The notes beneath the pieces are model-generated. The model searched no databases and was not told the DNA's origin. It saw only the letters and a list, made by a program, of their open reading frames with translations. A stretch of DNA of 64,000 nt, taken from positions 17,606,921 through 17,670,920 of the forward strand of contig OZ020269.1 in assembly GCA_963971225.1 (NCBI GenBank), written 5' to 3'. This DNA is from Melieria omissa. Taxonomy: Eukaryota > Arthropoda > Insecta > Diptera > Ulidiidae. The position numbers were made by a program, and so were the translations under genes. Each line of letters begins with the position of its first letter. Position 1 is the stretch's first letter. Shown here piece by piece: positions 22,375-34,799 of the stretch.

Positions 22375-22926
22375 CTTACTTACTTACTTAACTGGCCATA
22401 ACAACCCGTTATCGGGTTACGGCCTGCCGCAAAACTTCTCTCCAGGCGCCTCTGCTTCGCGCGCGCCTTCTCCAGTTGGTCACACCAAGAGATACCAGGG
22501 CCTCTTCCACTTGGTCCTTCCACCGGAGACACGGCCTCCCTCTTCGCCGTCGACCTCCAACCATCGCATCGAATACCTTTTTCGCCGGAGCTTCGTCGTC
22601 CATGCGGCAGACATGACCGAGCCAGCGTAGCCGCTGGATGTTAATTCGCTGCGCTACGTCCATGTCCTTATACAGCTCATACAGCTCGTTATTGGTTCGT
22701 ATGCGATAGTCGTCACCAACCCGAACAGGGCCGAAGATTTTGCGAAGCACCTTCCTCTCGAACACTCCAAGGGCCGCTATGTCGTTTCGTGTCATTGTCC
22801 ATGCTTCAGCGCCATAGAGGAGCACGGGCAAGATAAGCGTCTTATAGAGTGAAAGTTTTGTCGGTCGAGAGAGGTCTCTACTTCTCAATTGCCTACCGAG
22901 ACCGTAGTAGCACCTGTTGGCAAGAG
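22375..22926 (-). mobile_element. 5'-truncated LINE with 12-bp target duplication
   Basis: The 12-bp sequence GTGAGGTATGTA stands on both sides (22363-22374 and 22927-22938). On the minus strand the insert is the last 170 or so codons of a LINE polyprotein, a short 3' region, and a (TAAG)n tail, seen as (CTTA)n at 22375-22390. Truncated 5' end, simple tail and target duplication are the marks of target-primed reverse transcription. The perfect duplication suggests a fairly recent insertion. Confidence 0.92.
22409..22926 (-). pseudogene. LINE reverse transcriptase C-terminal fragment
   Basis: The minus-strand frame is open from the truncated 5' end of the insert to a stop. Recognisable C-terminal reverse-transcriptase-side motifs: KLSLYKTLILPVLLYGAEAW (thumb region), FERKVLRKIFGPVR, RLRWLGHVCRMDD and GGRRRRGRPCLRWKDQVEE near the end. 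These are typical of endonuclease/reverse transcriptase polyproteins of non-LTR elements widespread in insects. The endonuclease, catalytic YxDD part and start codon are missing. The methionine at 22963 lies in flanking DNA and is not the gene's own. Confidence 0.88.
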
Positions 22927-22938
22927 GTGAGGTATGTA

Positions 22939-24340
22939 TGTTTCGAAAATGTTTCAGTGTCATAAAAAAAATTTTCGTTTAAATTCGTTCTAAACCGTAT
23001 TAAAACCTATTTTAAATTTATTATTCAATAAATTTATTTTCTTACACTCTTGGGTTAACATTTTTGAACCCTCACTAAAAATCTGAAAAAATTTTAAAAG
23101 TGAAACTGTTGCTTCTAAGCTAAGAGCCTTAAAATTACGAAGTTATTTCTATCTATATAATAAATTTCATAAACTTTCCTAATCTGGACTCAAAATAACC
23201 CAAACCAACCGGAAAGTGGAATAGATTAAGATAAAAAAACATTGTGAAAAGATTTTTCAAACTGCTACGAAGGGACTGACTCCTAAACTAAAAGCGTTAG
23301 CCAGAGACCAACAATTAACTAATCCAATTTTAATTGTGAGCTTCTTGAATTTTTGCTAAAAATAATTTTAAAGTTTTTGGAGTGTATTCCCAACTATTCT
23401 AAAAGATTTAAGTAGTTCGTAAAAGCTTTAAGCTCCGAAGACACCAACACTTTGATATCAATTCCTGCTACCTATCATCGACAGATACATAGAGGATGCT
23501 TTTCTAACTTAGTCAAAACAACTCTCACTGTACGAAGGTGTCTATCTCAGGAGACGAAAGATGACACACCTAGAACGGTAGCGATAGACTATTGACCCAC
23601 CTTGGCAGAAATTCAAAATTTCGCCTTGTTGAAGTTCTAAGCTCCCAAGCGTATGAAATAAGAAGAAACAAACACAAAGTTTCAAAACTATCGGACTTTG
23701 AGGTTTGTAATTGAGCGTTTTTAGAAGAAAGCTTCAGGATTAATCCAAATCTGAGCTAAACGATTTAACACCTTTAACAGACATCGGGTATCATGTAACC
23801 AATTTTGTTGTGCTTTCGTCAAATGGACAAGCACAAAAAACTTAAATACTTCCAAATCCTGGTGTTTTAAATGAGAAGCTATGAATGTTATGGGATTTTT
23901 CATTATATTTCCATATTGAAGTGAAATATTTTTCGTTTAGGCCACGAATTATTAGTAGTTTGAATCAATCAAACTAATAAGTCTGCCACCAGTGTTTGAT
24001 AATATATTCAAAGCATGTGGCAACACTGCGCTATGAGTTGGCTAAGCAAAAATTAAACCATTTAGTACATTTGTGCCTACTTCCGATATGTTTAAGCTTA
24101 ACGGTTCGAGGTTTTGCTAAAAAGCTTAAAGCTCAGCTGAATTGAAGCTTCTCGTTGTTAGGTGGTGCTGCTCGAGAAATGAAATTTACTGTTTAACGGA
24201 AGCAGATGTTTAAATTTGAACGTCTTTCAAAGATTTAATTATGAAGTTTCAAGGATATGAATAATTCAAAAAATGATTTAAAAACATGAGCTCAGTATAT
24301 AATTCCAATACGGGTATCAAACGAAAGAGAAAAATAACTT
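22939..24340. other. Non-coding
   Basis: AT-rich DNA with no supported gene, RNA or identifiable element. Short open frames such as 23721-23903 show no domain. Confidence 0.5.
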
Positions 24341-25041
24341 AAATAAAATCAAATAAAATAAAATAAAATAAAATAAAATAAAATGAAATAAAATAAAATA
24401 AAATAAAAAAAAATAATAATATAAATTAAAATAAAATAAAATAAAATAAAATAATATAAAATAAAATAAAATAAAATAAAATAAAATAAAATAAAATAAA
24501 TAAATTAAAATAAAATAAAATAAAATAAAATAAAATAAAATAAAATAAAATAAAATAAAATAAAATAAAATAAAATAAAATAAAGTAAAATAATATAAAA
24601 TATAATAAAATAAATAAATTAAAATAAAATAAAATAAAATAAAATAAAATAAAATAAAATAAAATAAAATAAAATAAAATAAAATAAAATCAAATGAAAT
24701 GAAATGAAATGAAATGAAATGAAATGAAATAAAATAAAATAAAATAAAATAAAATAAAATAAAATAAAATAAAATAAAATAAAATGAAATGAAATGAAAT
24801 GAAATGAAATGAAATGAAATGAAATAAAATAAAATAAAATAAAATAAAATAAAATAAAATAAAATAAAATAAAATAAAATAAAATAAAATAAAATGAAAT
24901 GAAATGAAATGAAATGAAATGAAATGAAATGAAATGAAATGAAATAAAATAAAATAAAATAAAATGAAATGAAATGAAATGAAATGAAATGAAACAAAAT
25001 CAAATAAACTAAAATAAAGTAAAATAAAATAAAATAACATA
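24341..25041. repeat. (AAAAT)n satellite with AAATG blocks
   Basis: About 140 copies of the pentamer AAAAT. At 24694-24729, 24784-24825, 24895-24945 and 24964-24995 the units change to GAAAT, in blocks of about 6-10 units that alternate with pure AAAAT. The 274-codon minus-strand frame made of Phe/Ile/Leu/Tyr/Ser is read-through of (ATTTT)n and not a gene. Confidence 0.97.
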
Positions 25042-25520
25042 AAAGAAAACAACTTAAGTTGAATTGATTCATGTTCTCATTTAAAACAATTAAAAAAAGT
25101 TTTTGAAATAAACATACGATACTATAAAAAATCACAAGCATAATGAGAGTAAAAAATGTAAATCAATAAAAAAACGTATTAAAAAAACTTAATAAAAAAA
25201 CTCAAAGTCCTAAACACACAAATTTTTTTTTTAATTTTAACAAAAGAAATACGACAAGACAAAAATCACAAATATAAAGAAACTAGAAACTGCCAAAATC
25301 ATCACAAAAACAAACAAACAAAAACGAAATATAAAAAAACCCTTCATACTAAAAATAAACTGAAAGAGAATAGAATAAGCGAGAAGAAGGCAGAAACAAT
25401 AACAAAGGCGGAAGATCATTGGAAATTGCGTTTCGGTGGATGGTCGGCGACAAATAATTCAATGATTTGTTCAAACACAAAGAAAGGTCAAAGTGCTTTT
25501 ACGCTTAATTTAATTTCAAG
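25042..25520. other. A-rich non-coding DNA
   Basis: Adenine-rich sequence without gene signals. Confidence 0.5.
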
Positions 25521-26340
25521 CAGCCAAAATGCGTAATACGCCACCAACAAGCACCGACCAACACCAACACTGCCGAGCACAAGTTGAGGGGGTTGGACGA
25601 TGCGCCGGGCCGCAGGCAACCGACACAGTGGCACTGCTCGGGCTGTGCTTGATTCAATTATTTGCCCACTGTAAATATGATTTACAAGACACACTCAAGA
25701 ACTCCACGAACGGCCGCGGCCTCAGACTCATCCTCCGTTCTCGCTGTCGCAGCAGCCATGGCCATTGCCATCACCATCAGCAACGCCATCAACGAGCGCG
25801 CACGCACACAGACGCCGGACAGAAGTACACACCGGCTAAAGGTCATAAAAGCTAGAATTATGGGCTGCGAAAGCCGCTGGCCATGGCCCGCCACCCTTGC
25901 AGCGGCGACGGCAATTCATAACGCGTCGGCCTATATTTGCGGCGTTCAAGTGGCAGCGCTGAAATGACAATGCGTTCCATGGTGGCACGCACGGAATGGC
26001 GATGCCGTTGCGTTGGCGTTGGTGTTGGTGTTGGCTTTGGCCATGTCGGCGATGGCAGCGGCGACACAGTGCAAGTGGTTCTACGAATTGACGGGGCGTT
26101 GGGTCAGCGCTGAGCGTCGCGCGGCTGTAATTCACTTGGCGTAAAAAGAGTCGTAAAAATGTTGCAACAAATTTGTGTGCTCGTCTTAGATTTTTACTTT
26201 TCCCTATTCCTTCCGCTTCAATACTTAAGTTTCCTGTGGCGCATTGTGCACAATGACCGGCCTTCGCCTTTCGTTCGCCGTTAACGCTGTTGTCTAGTCG
26301 CGATGCCGATTTTTGCGCCCCTTCGGTGGTTGCGTACGCA
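25521..26340. other. GC-richer stretch, unassigned
   Basis: Distinctly GC-rich against its surroundings, with many CpG and short GGCAACGCCA/ACACCAACACC-type repeats. Open frames overlap on both strands (for example 25529-25855 + and 25836-26135 -), show no domain, and none has a clear advantage. It may hold an untranslated exon, promoter or enhancer of a gene outside the window; this is inference from composition alone. Confidence 0.3.
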
Positions 26341-28887
26341 CATGCATAATAATCTAATTTCGCTGTGAAGCTGTTGTCAGTGTTGCCAGAAGTTTTAAGT
26401 TAAAAAGTGTAAAAAAATTGAATTTTTTTTTAAATTTTTTTTTGTAATTTCAGACAGTTTATGGAGTATTTGAAAGGTTATTTGGTAAATCGTTATTAAA
26501 TAATGTTTATTGAATATGTTTAATATACATGAATTAGTGAATTGTTTTTGCCGATTGCGGTAATGAAGAACCTCTTATTTTATGTGGTTTGATGAAAAAG
26601 TACATGAATAAAAAAATTTTGGGGCTAGAGTGGAGTTAAATGGCGTCGCATCGAGGTCAAAGTTCACACAAAAGCGGAGAAATTGGACAAATTGCTCCAC
26701 AGGTGCTCAGAAATAGCTCTTAGAGGGTTAAAATCTATGACTAACCCCCACTAGTTTTTCCTACTGAACATTTCTTACATACATGTATATACCCTATCTC
26801 CAACCATTAATGGATCTTCCATACAAATTGATTGTTTTTATAAAATAGGCTCCAGCTGCTCCCAGGTTGGCCCCAGATGTGTCAAATGTAAGACCGACAC
26901 ACATTTATTTTCTTTTCCGAATGTTTCTTCCAAACATACCTAAACGCTATCACCAAGTTTTAAGGGGGCTGCCATACAAAAGTGGCCATTTTGTATGAAG
27001 TTGGCTCCCCACTTGTAAATGCAGTAAACGAAGCGATGATTGTATCTCGAAAACTACTGAACCGATTTCAATGATTTATTCAGTGATCAACAATAAAGTT
27101 GAGTACAAAAAATACAAAATTGATTCAGTTTCAAAAACATACCACCAGAGGGCATCTTCCATACTATTGCAGTTGTGTGGTTTTCAACTTTTGGGTTTCT
27201 ACGAAGCAATAAGCGTTAATGGAAAACCCGTAATTTTATTTTGAGGCATCACTGCCTATTGTGAGTGCCCTCTATGACTGACAAGAGGAGGCACATCACT
27301 CTAACTGGGGTTCCTGTAAAAAGTCAAGGTGAAGTTTTTGTTAAACCCAAATAAAACTTTGCTTTCCCAGATAAAATTGAGAGGTCCGATAATTGATTAC
27401 CTCGGGCAATTATTGCTCAATTTCCATTTCTCATCTAAACTAATTAAATCTGTTAAATAGTTTTGTATAATTTAAAGCGCAATGTCTCCATCAGCTGCTC
27501 AATTCCCGCATCTAATCTAATATAACGAAATCTTCTCCATAGTCTTATAATTTTAGGCGTAAATGCTTATTTTTCTTATCAATAAACAAAAATGACATAC
27601 GCGTACTCTCGTCCATCTGGCAACTCTGGCTGTGACACTAAAATATACTCGCACACAATCGCCACTCACATAAATGTTGGCAGCAATGCGCACACAATAA
27701 CCAAAATGCGTACGTATGCATGTGTGCGTGCGTATGTGTATGAGTGCGTGCACGCATCAACCGGAAAAAGCACTCGAGCCAGCACGGTTTATTATTTTGA
27801 AATCAAATTTATACATTTTTAGTAGGAGCCGTAAAAAAGGCAAAGTCTACGAGACGGCAAAATAGCAAAAAGGTCCGCAATATCTTTAGTGGTTTGAGAC
27901 AAATCAAAGAGAGAGCAAAGAGCGCAAAAATGACGGCGTTAGATGATGTTTGGATGACCGGCTACAATTTATTTATTTTATTCTTTTTTTTTTTTGGTTA
28001 ATATAAACAATGCTGATCCTTCTTGTGTTGTGCTAACAAAATGAATATTAAAAGCAAATGTCCTAAGTTAAAAAACTATGAAAAGCTGTCACAATGAAAA
28101 GATTTTAAAGCGGGTAATAGGCGCTTGAAAGTATGGGAAACATTTACGTAGCTTTAATTTAGATGCCAGTAGGGGAAATTTAAAATGTATGAATATGAAA
28201 TTTTGTGGTTTTTTGTAGTGTTTTTACGTTTCCAATGGGTGCTTTAATTATTATAAACTCGGATCATATGGGGTTGATTTGACTTTATATGGTTTTATGG
28301 TTTCTATGGCTTCTATGGTTTCTACGTTGTATCTGAATTTGTATTGTTGTATTCAAGTTTTCTGTGATCTTTCAGGGCATTTTATTTCAATTTTGTTTCG
28401 ACTCTCGATTATGAGACTAAGATTCAGTTGCTTGCAACTATTCCTCTTGTTGGGTTTTAATTTTGTTGCAAAATGAAACGCGAGTTGTCAGCATTTTCTC
28501 AAAGGTTTATTATTTCTATCTGAGAGGGAAACTGCCCTAAGAACCATTTTGGTTTTTAAATTTTAGTGTTGACTTCCATCACGAAGGAACAACCTGGGGT
28601 TTGAACAAGTTTGTTCAGAGAAGATGCTTGAATCTAAACTAGACATGCGTTTACAAAAGCGAAGCACGACAGCCAGAAATAACGAAAGCTTGGCTCAAGA
28701 ACTGAGACAGGTGAAGGTTTAATTAGTACCATCGCACAGTGCTTCGTGTCCATACAAAATTGGGGCAAAAATAGAAGAAGTATAGGAAATTTGTTGAAAT
28801 GTTGAAGTCTTCATTTGTCTAAGTCATTTTGGGATCCAACAAAATTTCTTGTTTCCCCAAAATAAATTAAAAGAAAAATCGAATATA
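26341..28887. other. Non-coding, fragments of dispersed repeats
   Basis: At about 26640-27350 the text resembles fly dispersed repeats (for example ATCTCGAAAACTACTGAACCGATTTCAATG near 27043), but I see no ends. At 27590-27770 there is a CA/TG-rich run. A T-rich run lies at 27985. No gene is supported. Confidence 0.45.
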
Positions 28888-29064
28888 CAGTGCTTTTCGC
28901 TTATAACGAACCCGTTTAAAACGATTTTCCGCCTAAAACGAATCAATTTCAAAAGTACGCGCTCTATGTTTTCGCTTATTACAGACCCCTTTTAAAGCGA
29001 ACTTTCGGTTAAAACTAAACATTTTGCCTGGCCCCTTGAAGTTCGCTTTAAGCAAAAAGTACTG
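28888..29064. mobile_element. pogo-like MITE
   Basis: A 177-bp element with inverted ends CAGTGCTTTTCGCTTATAAC and CAGTACTTTTTGCTTAAAGC (as read inward from each side), both followed by GAAC. It is flanked by TA on each side (28886-28887; 29065-29066). CAGT starts, GTTATAACGAAC-type ends and TA duplications are typical of pogo/Tigger-type elements. It is nearly palindromic, and no protein is encoded. Confidence 0.8.
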
Positions 29065-29318
29065 TATATATTCTTTTATCATCATAAAGCCCAAACCGCT
29101 GAAGCTTTTATAGTGAAATTTGGTCAATACTTGTGTTTTAAAAACGTCAAAGTTGAAAAGAGGAGAGGATGTGTTAAAGCTTATATGGGCAAACAATGTT
29201 TATTGGTCGGATTGTTTTAATATGTTCCCAACAAACACTGAACAAAAAATCTCAAACCTTTGAGAAACCCTTTGATATCAAATGGTTTTCCAGCATAATT
29301 ACAATTTGAAAATTAATA

Positions 29319-29881
29319 AGGGTATTCATTTAAAGGTGTAAAAGCCTCGCAAACCTCGTAAACCGTATAAGTTTACCATTGCGTAAATGAGTTGTCAAAA
29401 TTTATATGAAAATTGATTTACGCTCATCGGATAAGTTTGCGCAGCAATTTCGTTGTGTAAACATTTACGGAGATGAGTGAGTGACGTTCAATTTCAAAAT
29501 TTTTAAAAATTCAAAACAATAAGCTGAAAAATGGAAGAGGTAAGAATAGCATTCAACAAAATTGGTATTTTAGCTATGTAACTTTTTAATTTCGAAAAAT
29601 TCAAAAGAGAAAATGAAAGAGGATGAATCCCTCCCACCGCTGAAGGCATTTACAGACTTTGCAAGCAAAGTTCGATGCAGTCAAACAATATCCCGTTTGA
29701 GGTATTTGTTTGAGAAATTTCATTTTTTCGGTGATTCTCGGCATTTGAATTTTATGATTTTGACAACTAAACACCTGATCGATAAAGAGCATTTACACAC
29801 ATACTTTTATACGTGCGTTCATATAACACAGTGCGTAAATGTAACGCGGTAAGTAAACTTATATGCTTAAATGAATACCCT
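29319..29881 (+). mobile_element. TA-flanked inverted-repeat element
   Basis: Ends AGGGTATTCATTTAA and TTAAATGAATACCCT are perfect inverses, and TA stands outside each (29317-29318; 29882-29883). The interior repeats GTAAACnnTATAAGTTTAC-like sequence near both sides. A small open frame (29613-29852, 79 codons) and a possible short first exon at 29531-29539 followed by GTAAGA suggest that the element once carried a spliced gene. Its product is not recognisable. Confidence 0.65.
29613..29852 (+). CDS. Hypothetical frame inside TIR element
   Basis: 79 codons starting MKEDESLPPLKAFTDFASKV. If a weak acceptor before 29610 is used, the frame joins in phase to a three-codon exon (MEE, 29531-29539) that ends in a good donor (GAG/GTAAGA). 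The frame is closed inside the right inverted repeat region. I do not recognise a domain. It may be the N-terminus of a lost transposon protein or chance. Confidence 0.25.
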   Translation: MKEDESLPPLKAFTDFASKVRCSQTISRLRYLFEKFHFFGDSRHLNFMILTTKHLIDKEHLHTYFYTCVHITQCVNVTR

Positions 29882-30411
29882 TAATATATTCTCAAAAGTT
29901 TCTCAAATGTTTGCTATCAACTTGAGTACGACTTGAGAAGAGTTGAGAAAAATTTACATTCACCACATTTGTTAATTTTGTAATTCTCAATGGGTTTAAC
30001 TTACGTTTGCCTTAATATGAACTAAATTTTTTACCTTAATAAAATGTTAAGTTATCTCGCTGGTCACTGGTTATGTTGCCATAATATAAAATAAATGAAT
30101 CTATTGAATGAATCTGTGAATCTATCCATAAATGTATCTATTCTGTATATTTGTTTCACGCTATTGGCAGCGGCAATCTATACAAAAGGCGAATTGGATT
30201 CCATCCGTTCTGTTTGTTTGAGATTCATTTGAGAATTTTAAACTCTCAATTTGAGAATAAAGGCAAATTTCCATATTAAAAATGTGCCTTTTAAATTGAG
30301 AATGCCATAACAGTATATTTGAGATCAATTTGAGAACAATCGTTTGAGATTTGAGAAAGCACTTTGATTCAAATTTACCTCAATTTGAGATTAGTCATTA
30401 ATGTTTGTTGG

Positions 30412-31850
30412 ATTGTATATATATACTAAAAAAACAACAACAAAATACGTATTTGAGAATTTTTCTAAATTCAACATTTAAAGTGTGAAAAGAGGGCGGT
30501 GAAGTTGCTTAAAGGAAATAATTTTTTTTGTTTAATATCCGTAGAGCTTAACAGTTCCATGCAGTTCAATTTATAGTGGTGAGACTATCAAAGATATTAT
30601 TCTTCAAAAATAGACCTTCCTCCTTTTTTTTGACAATAAATTAATCACATTTTAAAAAACAAGTTCCATAATAATGAAAACAATTTGATAATATTAGTCA
30701 TTATGGGTTAAGTAAGCATGCCAAGCCTACTTTTTTAAAATAACATAATTCGCGGCTTTGACTTTACACATTTTAGTCGCAATTTCGATCTAAGCAATTT
30801 CTGTGAAAAAATCATACATTAGTATGTAGTTTAGAAAAAATTAAATAGATGCAAAGATGCCAAATTTTTTGTACCGGATTTAAGAGAAGAAAGTCCATTT
30901 AAAAAAATCCATTAGAAGGATTTATGCCAGTTCACGCCATTCGATTGTAGTTGCCTTTTGCAATTTGGTTATTTTTAATTTTCGAAAATTTTTTTTTTTT
31001 AATTTGTAAAAAAAAATATTTATACTAAACAAAAACAAAAACCGATGAGGACTTTCGCTCGTATCAATGTAGCTTTAATATTAAAAGAAATTGATGGCCT
31101 ATCTACAACAGTAAATTTTCTAAAATTTTTTTTTATGAAAGCACCTAAATTTCATTTTTTCACCTTCATAAATTTTTCCAAAAAAGGATCCAAAAAAATA
31201 AATGCAACTTTGATAAGCTATATTTCCTAATCGCAACATTTTTTCGATAAAAGATTTCGGGTCTAGCTTAATTAAAAATTTAACTTTCGTCAAAATCCGC
31301 AATCATTTTTTTTCTTATTTTTTTCCACTCTCGAAGCAATGTGCATCGTACCAACAACTGATGACAGTTGTAAGAAAATCGAAGGAACTCAAATTTCTAA
31401 TACATAGATACAGGTTACTTTTTCTAGAAAATGTAGGACAAATATATTAAAGTTGAAAAGCATTTCTTTCTCTTCCTCGTCCATGCAGCTTCGACAGAAG
31501 TCATAATAAAGCAAGTCCCACAGTGAAACAGTGACTCGTCAAAACAACAATCATGGTTCTCATTCTGAAATCTGTAGAGTCAGTTTAATTTAAAAAATAA
31601 TGGTTTCAAGTTATAAAATATATTTTTAATCATATTTTGTTCAAATCCTCGAAAGCTATGAGGTGTCCACATTTACTGAGCTTCATACAATTTTAGCAAA
31701 ATAATTGCACTGTACTGTTTTCTAATATTTCTTTCTTTATTACTGTCAACTAACATAAAATGCATAAAAATTTTGTTGTTGTTGTTTATGCATAAATAAG
31801 GCCCACACATTTATTAAAGCCCAATTATAGCTGAAAATCATGGACGATAC
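30412..31850. other. Non-coding
   Basis: AT-rich sequence; no gene, RNA or element ends identified. The open frame at 31045-31230 is AT-driven and has no domain. Confidence 0.5.
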
Positions 31851-33060
31851 GATTATGAAATGAGCCACTTAACGATCCGAAAGCTGCATTCATTTAGCTT
31901 GGATTTGCGGCCAGACAGACCAGGTTCTGTGCGATTGGCAAAATGTTGAAAAAAAAAACTATAATAAAACGTGAAAAGCGTAAAAGAAGCGACAGCACAA
32001 ACATAAAAATGCAAACACAAAACAATGCGCACAAATGACACAAAGGAGGCGAAACGAGGAGCCGAAAGGAGGAGCGGCGGCTGTCGCAACAAGAACGGAA
32101 ACAAATTTACAAATGTAATCATAATTTAGGCGGGCGGAACACACTCGAGCGAGCGGGCGTTTAAGGGTGAAATTGGACAAATTTGCAGCGAAACAAAGCA
32201 AGCAAGCAATGGTCAGCACACACACACACACACAGCGAACCCAAACATTCAAAGGACAATAACATAAAATATTAAGAAAAAGGCCAAATCGAGCAAATAC
32301 GCACACAGAAATAAAGCGACAGCGTCACAAACACAAACACACACATACACATACCGACACACAAATGTGTGGTGTGTGCGCGGTCAATGGGCGGAGCGGG
32401 GCAGCCATTGGTAAAAAAAATATGAGTTCATACAACCGGACGCGCAGAGCCTTTGCCATTAGAGTGCGCGCCAGAAAATAAACCACTACACGGACAACAC
32501 TTTTACATCGACACCACAGCGCAAACGTGGCGTTGTGTGCGTGCGGGCTGTGTTGAAGCGGGCAGCGCTTAAGAAGTGCGACTGCTTCCGGGTGCGGCCC
32601 AGTTGTGCGCTGTGCCAGAGCTCTCTCTCAATGCGGCAAAGCAAGTCCAATGATGCGCTGTAGTTGTTGTTGCTGCCGTCAGTGGTTGTTGCCAAAAATC
32701 CTGCCGGCGCTACGGTTTTCGATTTTACAAGCCATGGCGACGCGCAACGGCTGCGATGGCAGCGGCGCAAGTTGCAAATCGCAGTCGGCATGACCCAGAA
32801 ACGAAACGAGTTTTATATTTGGCTGTCGCGTCCGACAACAACAAAATATAGCCTTTACGGCAGACAAGGGGGAGGAAAGGTCGTAAGAAGTCGTAATGGA
32901 GACGCGAATCGGTCTGGTGGCGGTTGGAAGCGGCAACGGCAGCGACAGCCGCTGGGGTCAGTCTTCAATAATTTATGCCTTGTGCGATAATATTTAATCG
33001 TGAATTGATGCTTTTTGGCTCTTGTTGTTGTTGTTTCTATGTTCATTTGCCGCATGCAGC
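31851..33060. other. GC-richer stretch, unassigned
   Basis: Composition rises in GC from about 32040 and is highest at 32480-32960. It contains (CA)n at 32216-32235 and several CAACGGCAGCGACAGC-like runs. Overlapping short frames on both strands have no recognisable domain. It could be regulatory or untranslated exon DNA, but the sequence alone does not show this. Confidence 0.3.
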
Positions 33061-33845
33061 ATGACAGACTTTATGTACTCGGCAGTTTGAATTCTTGTTT
33101 AAGTATAATTAAAATTTGCCGCTTGGCTTTGTAGAGACACTTTCGACTTTATCTTTTGGATTGATGCTGACTTTGAGTTGCAATGAGCCGTTCGGAAATA
33201 TTTTCATGACAAGCCGAGTTTGTGGAAAATGAAAATTGGTTTGTGCTTTAAGTGTATTTAAATCTTTCACTAGTGTTTGAAACGAAATATTAAAACCCAA
33301 AATTCATTGATTTATTGCTCCATGTGGAATTCTGTGCGGACTAAATATTCAATAAGAGATGTTAGAATTTTTATTGGGCTCTATTTTTAGAGTTTTGTCA
33401 AATGAAAACAACTACTTAGAACTCTTTGTATTGGTCTGTTTTGGGACAATGTGTCTTTTGGTTTTTCCAGAAAAATGCATTTACGAATGAAAGGAAAATT
33501 TTTTGGGACATGTCGTTTTCTTTTCTCAGAAAAATGCTTTTGTCAATGAAAGGACAATGTTTTGGGCACATAGAATCCATCCAAAAGACTTGTACAATAC
33601 GAACATTTTAAAGGACATGAAGACCAACGATCTGAAACATTCATTTAGATTTTGAAAATCGCTGTATTAAGTTCAAAGGTGAGGGCGGGGGTTTGAATAA
33701 ATAACCAAAGGATTAAAATGAAACAATTGTAAAACCTGTGAGCTAAGAGTCAACTTGGTTCTGAGTGGGTTAAAATTAAAATATTTCAAACAAAAAATGT
33801 TTTGTAATATTTTTGAACACTATTTGAAATTAAAGCACATAAATA
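33061..33845. repeat. Non-coding with a 67-bp tandem duplication
   Basis: At 33442-33508 and 33509-33575 two adjacent copies share TTTTGGGACA.TGTCnTTT, CAGAAAAATGC.TTT and AATGAAAGGA.AAT. The remainder is plain AT-rich sequence. Confidence 0.6.
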
Positions 33846-34335
33846 AAACAAATAAATAAATAAAATAAAATAAAAAAATAAAATAAAATAAAATACAATA
33901 AAATAAAATAAAATAAAAAAAATAAAATAAAATAAAATAAAATAAAATAAAATAAAATAAAATAAAATAAAATAAAATAAAATAAAATAAAATAACATAA
34001 AATAAAATAAAATAAAATAAAATAAAATAAAATAAAATAATATAAAATAATATAAAATAAAAAATAAAAAAAATAATAATAACAAAATAAAATAATAAAT
34101 AAAGTAAAACAAAATAAAATAAAAATTAAAATAAAATAAAATAATATAAAATAATATAAAATAAAAAATAAAAAAATAATAATAACAAAATAAAATAATA
34201 AATAAAGTAAAACAAAATAAAATAAAAATTAAAATAAAATAAAATAATATAAAATAAAAAAATAATAATAACAAAATAAAATAATAATTAAGTAAATCTA
34301 TAAAATTAAAAATGAAATAATAAAATAAAAATCTC
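33846..34335. repeat. (AAAAT)n satellite, second array
   Basis: Nearly 500 bp of AAAAT with scattered variants. A longer block containing TAATATAAAAT...AATAATAATAACAAAATAAAATAATAAATAAAG is repeated three times (about 34040-34115, 34140-34210, 34235-34290), so part of the array has a higher-order period of about 100 bp. Minus-strand Phe/Ile/Leu frames are repeat read-through. Confidence 0.95.
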
Positions 34336-34799
34336 TCCAGACTCCAGAAATCATGGAAATAAAATTAGTTTTTTTTAACACTTAAGTAAAAAGTTCATGC
34401 AAATTCAGTCCTAAAAAATCGCCTCTAATTTAAATGCTCACTCAGTCATGTGTGTGTGTGCGTGTGCATGCGTGCTAACAAATCACACAACAAGTCGACA
34501 TACTCAGACGCGTCCTTTACGCTTCAATACCATTCAAACAACAACAACAACGGGAAATGTATCAATTTTTACTTGACTGCATATTTCTTCAATTTTCACG
34601 CAGTAATTTTACATTATTTGTGTAGGATTCGTTTAGCGCACGTTTCCTTGTCACAAAGTCAGAAATGTTATTTTCTTATATTTGTGAATTTTTGTTTTCT
34701 AATGTCGAAGAATTCAGTTGCTGTGTTGTCATAAACATTTTGTTGCTGCTATTATTTTTGTATTATTTTTTTTTTATTAGATTTTCACGCCAACACAAC
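34336..34799. other. Non-coding
   Basis: AT-rich sequence with a (GT)n tract at 34448-34470; no gene supported. Confidence 0.5.

Larger units (their letters stand above)
29228..30411. mobile_element. Inverted-repeat element with TTTGAGAA subterminal repeats
   Basis: Short ends CCAACAAACACT (29228) and inverse AATGTTTGTTGG (ending 30411). Near both ends the octamer TTTGAGAA/TTCTCAAA recurs many times (for example 29252-29275, 29890-29955, 30220-30250, 30330-30390). Such clusters often act as transposase binding sites in DNA transposons. No clear target duplication. A second element (29319-29881) is inserted near the left end. Confidence 0.5.

Noticed and set aside
22927..22963. Start codon at 22963 as the true start of the LINE protein
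   Set aside because: These codons lie in the flanking target duplication and beyond it, outside the insert.
24317..25141. 274-codon minus-strand open frame
   Set aside because: It translates (ATTTT)n into repeating Phe/Ile/Leu/Tyr/Ser; the frame is open only because the pentamer lacks stops in that register.
25529..26135. Overlapping frames in the GC-richer stretch
   Set aside because: Several frames on both strands are equally open; Ala/His/Arg-rich translations reflect base composition only.
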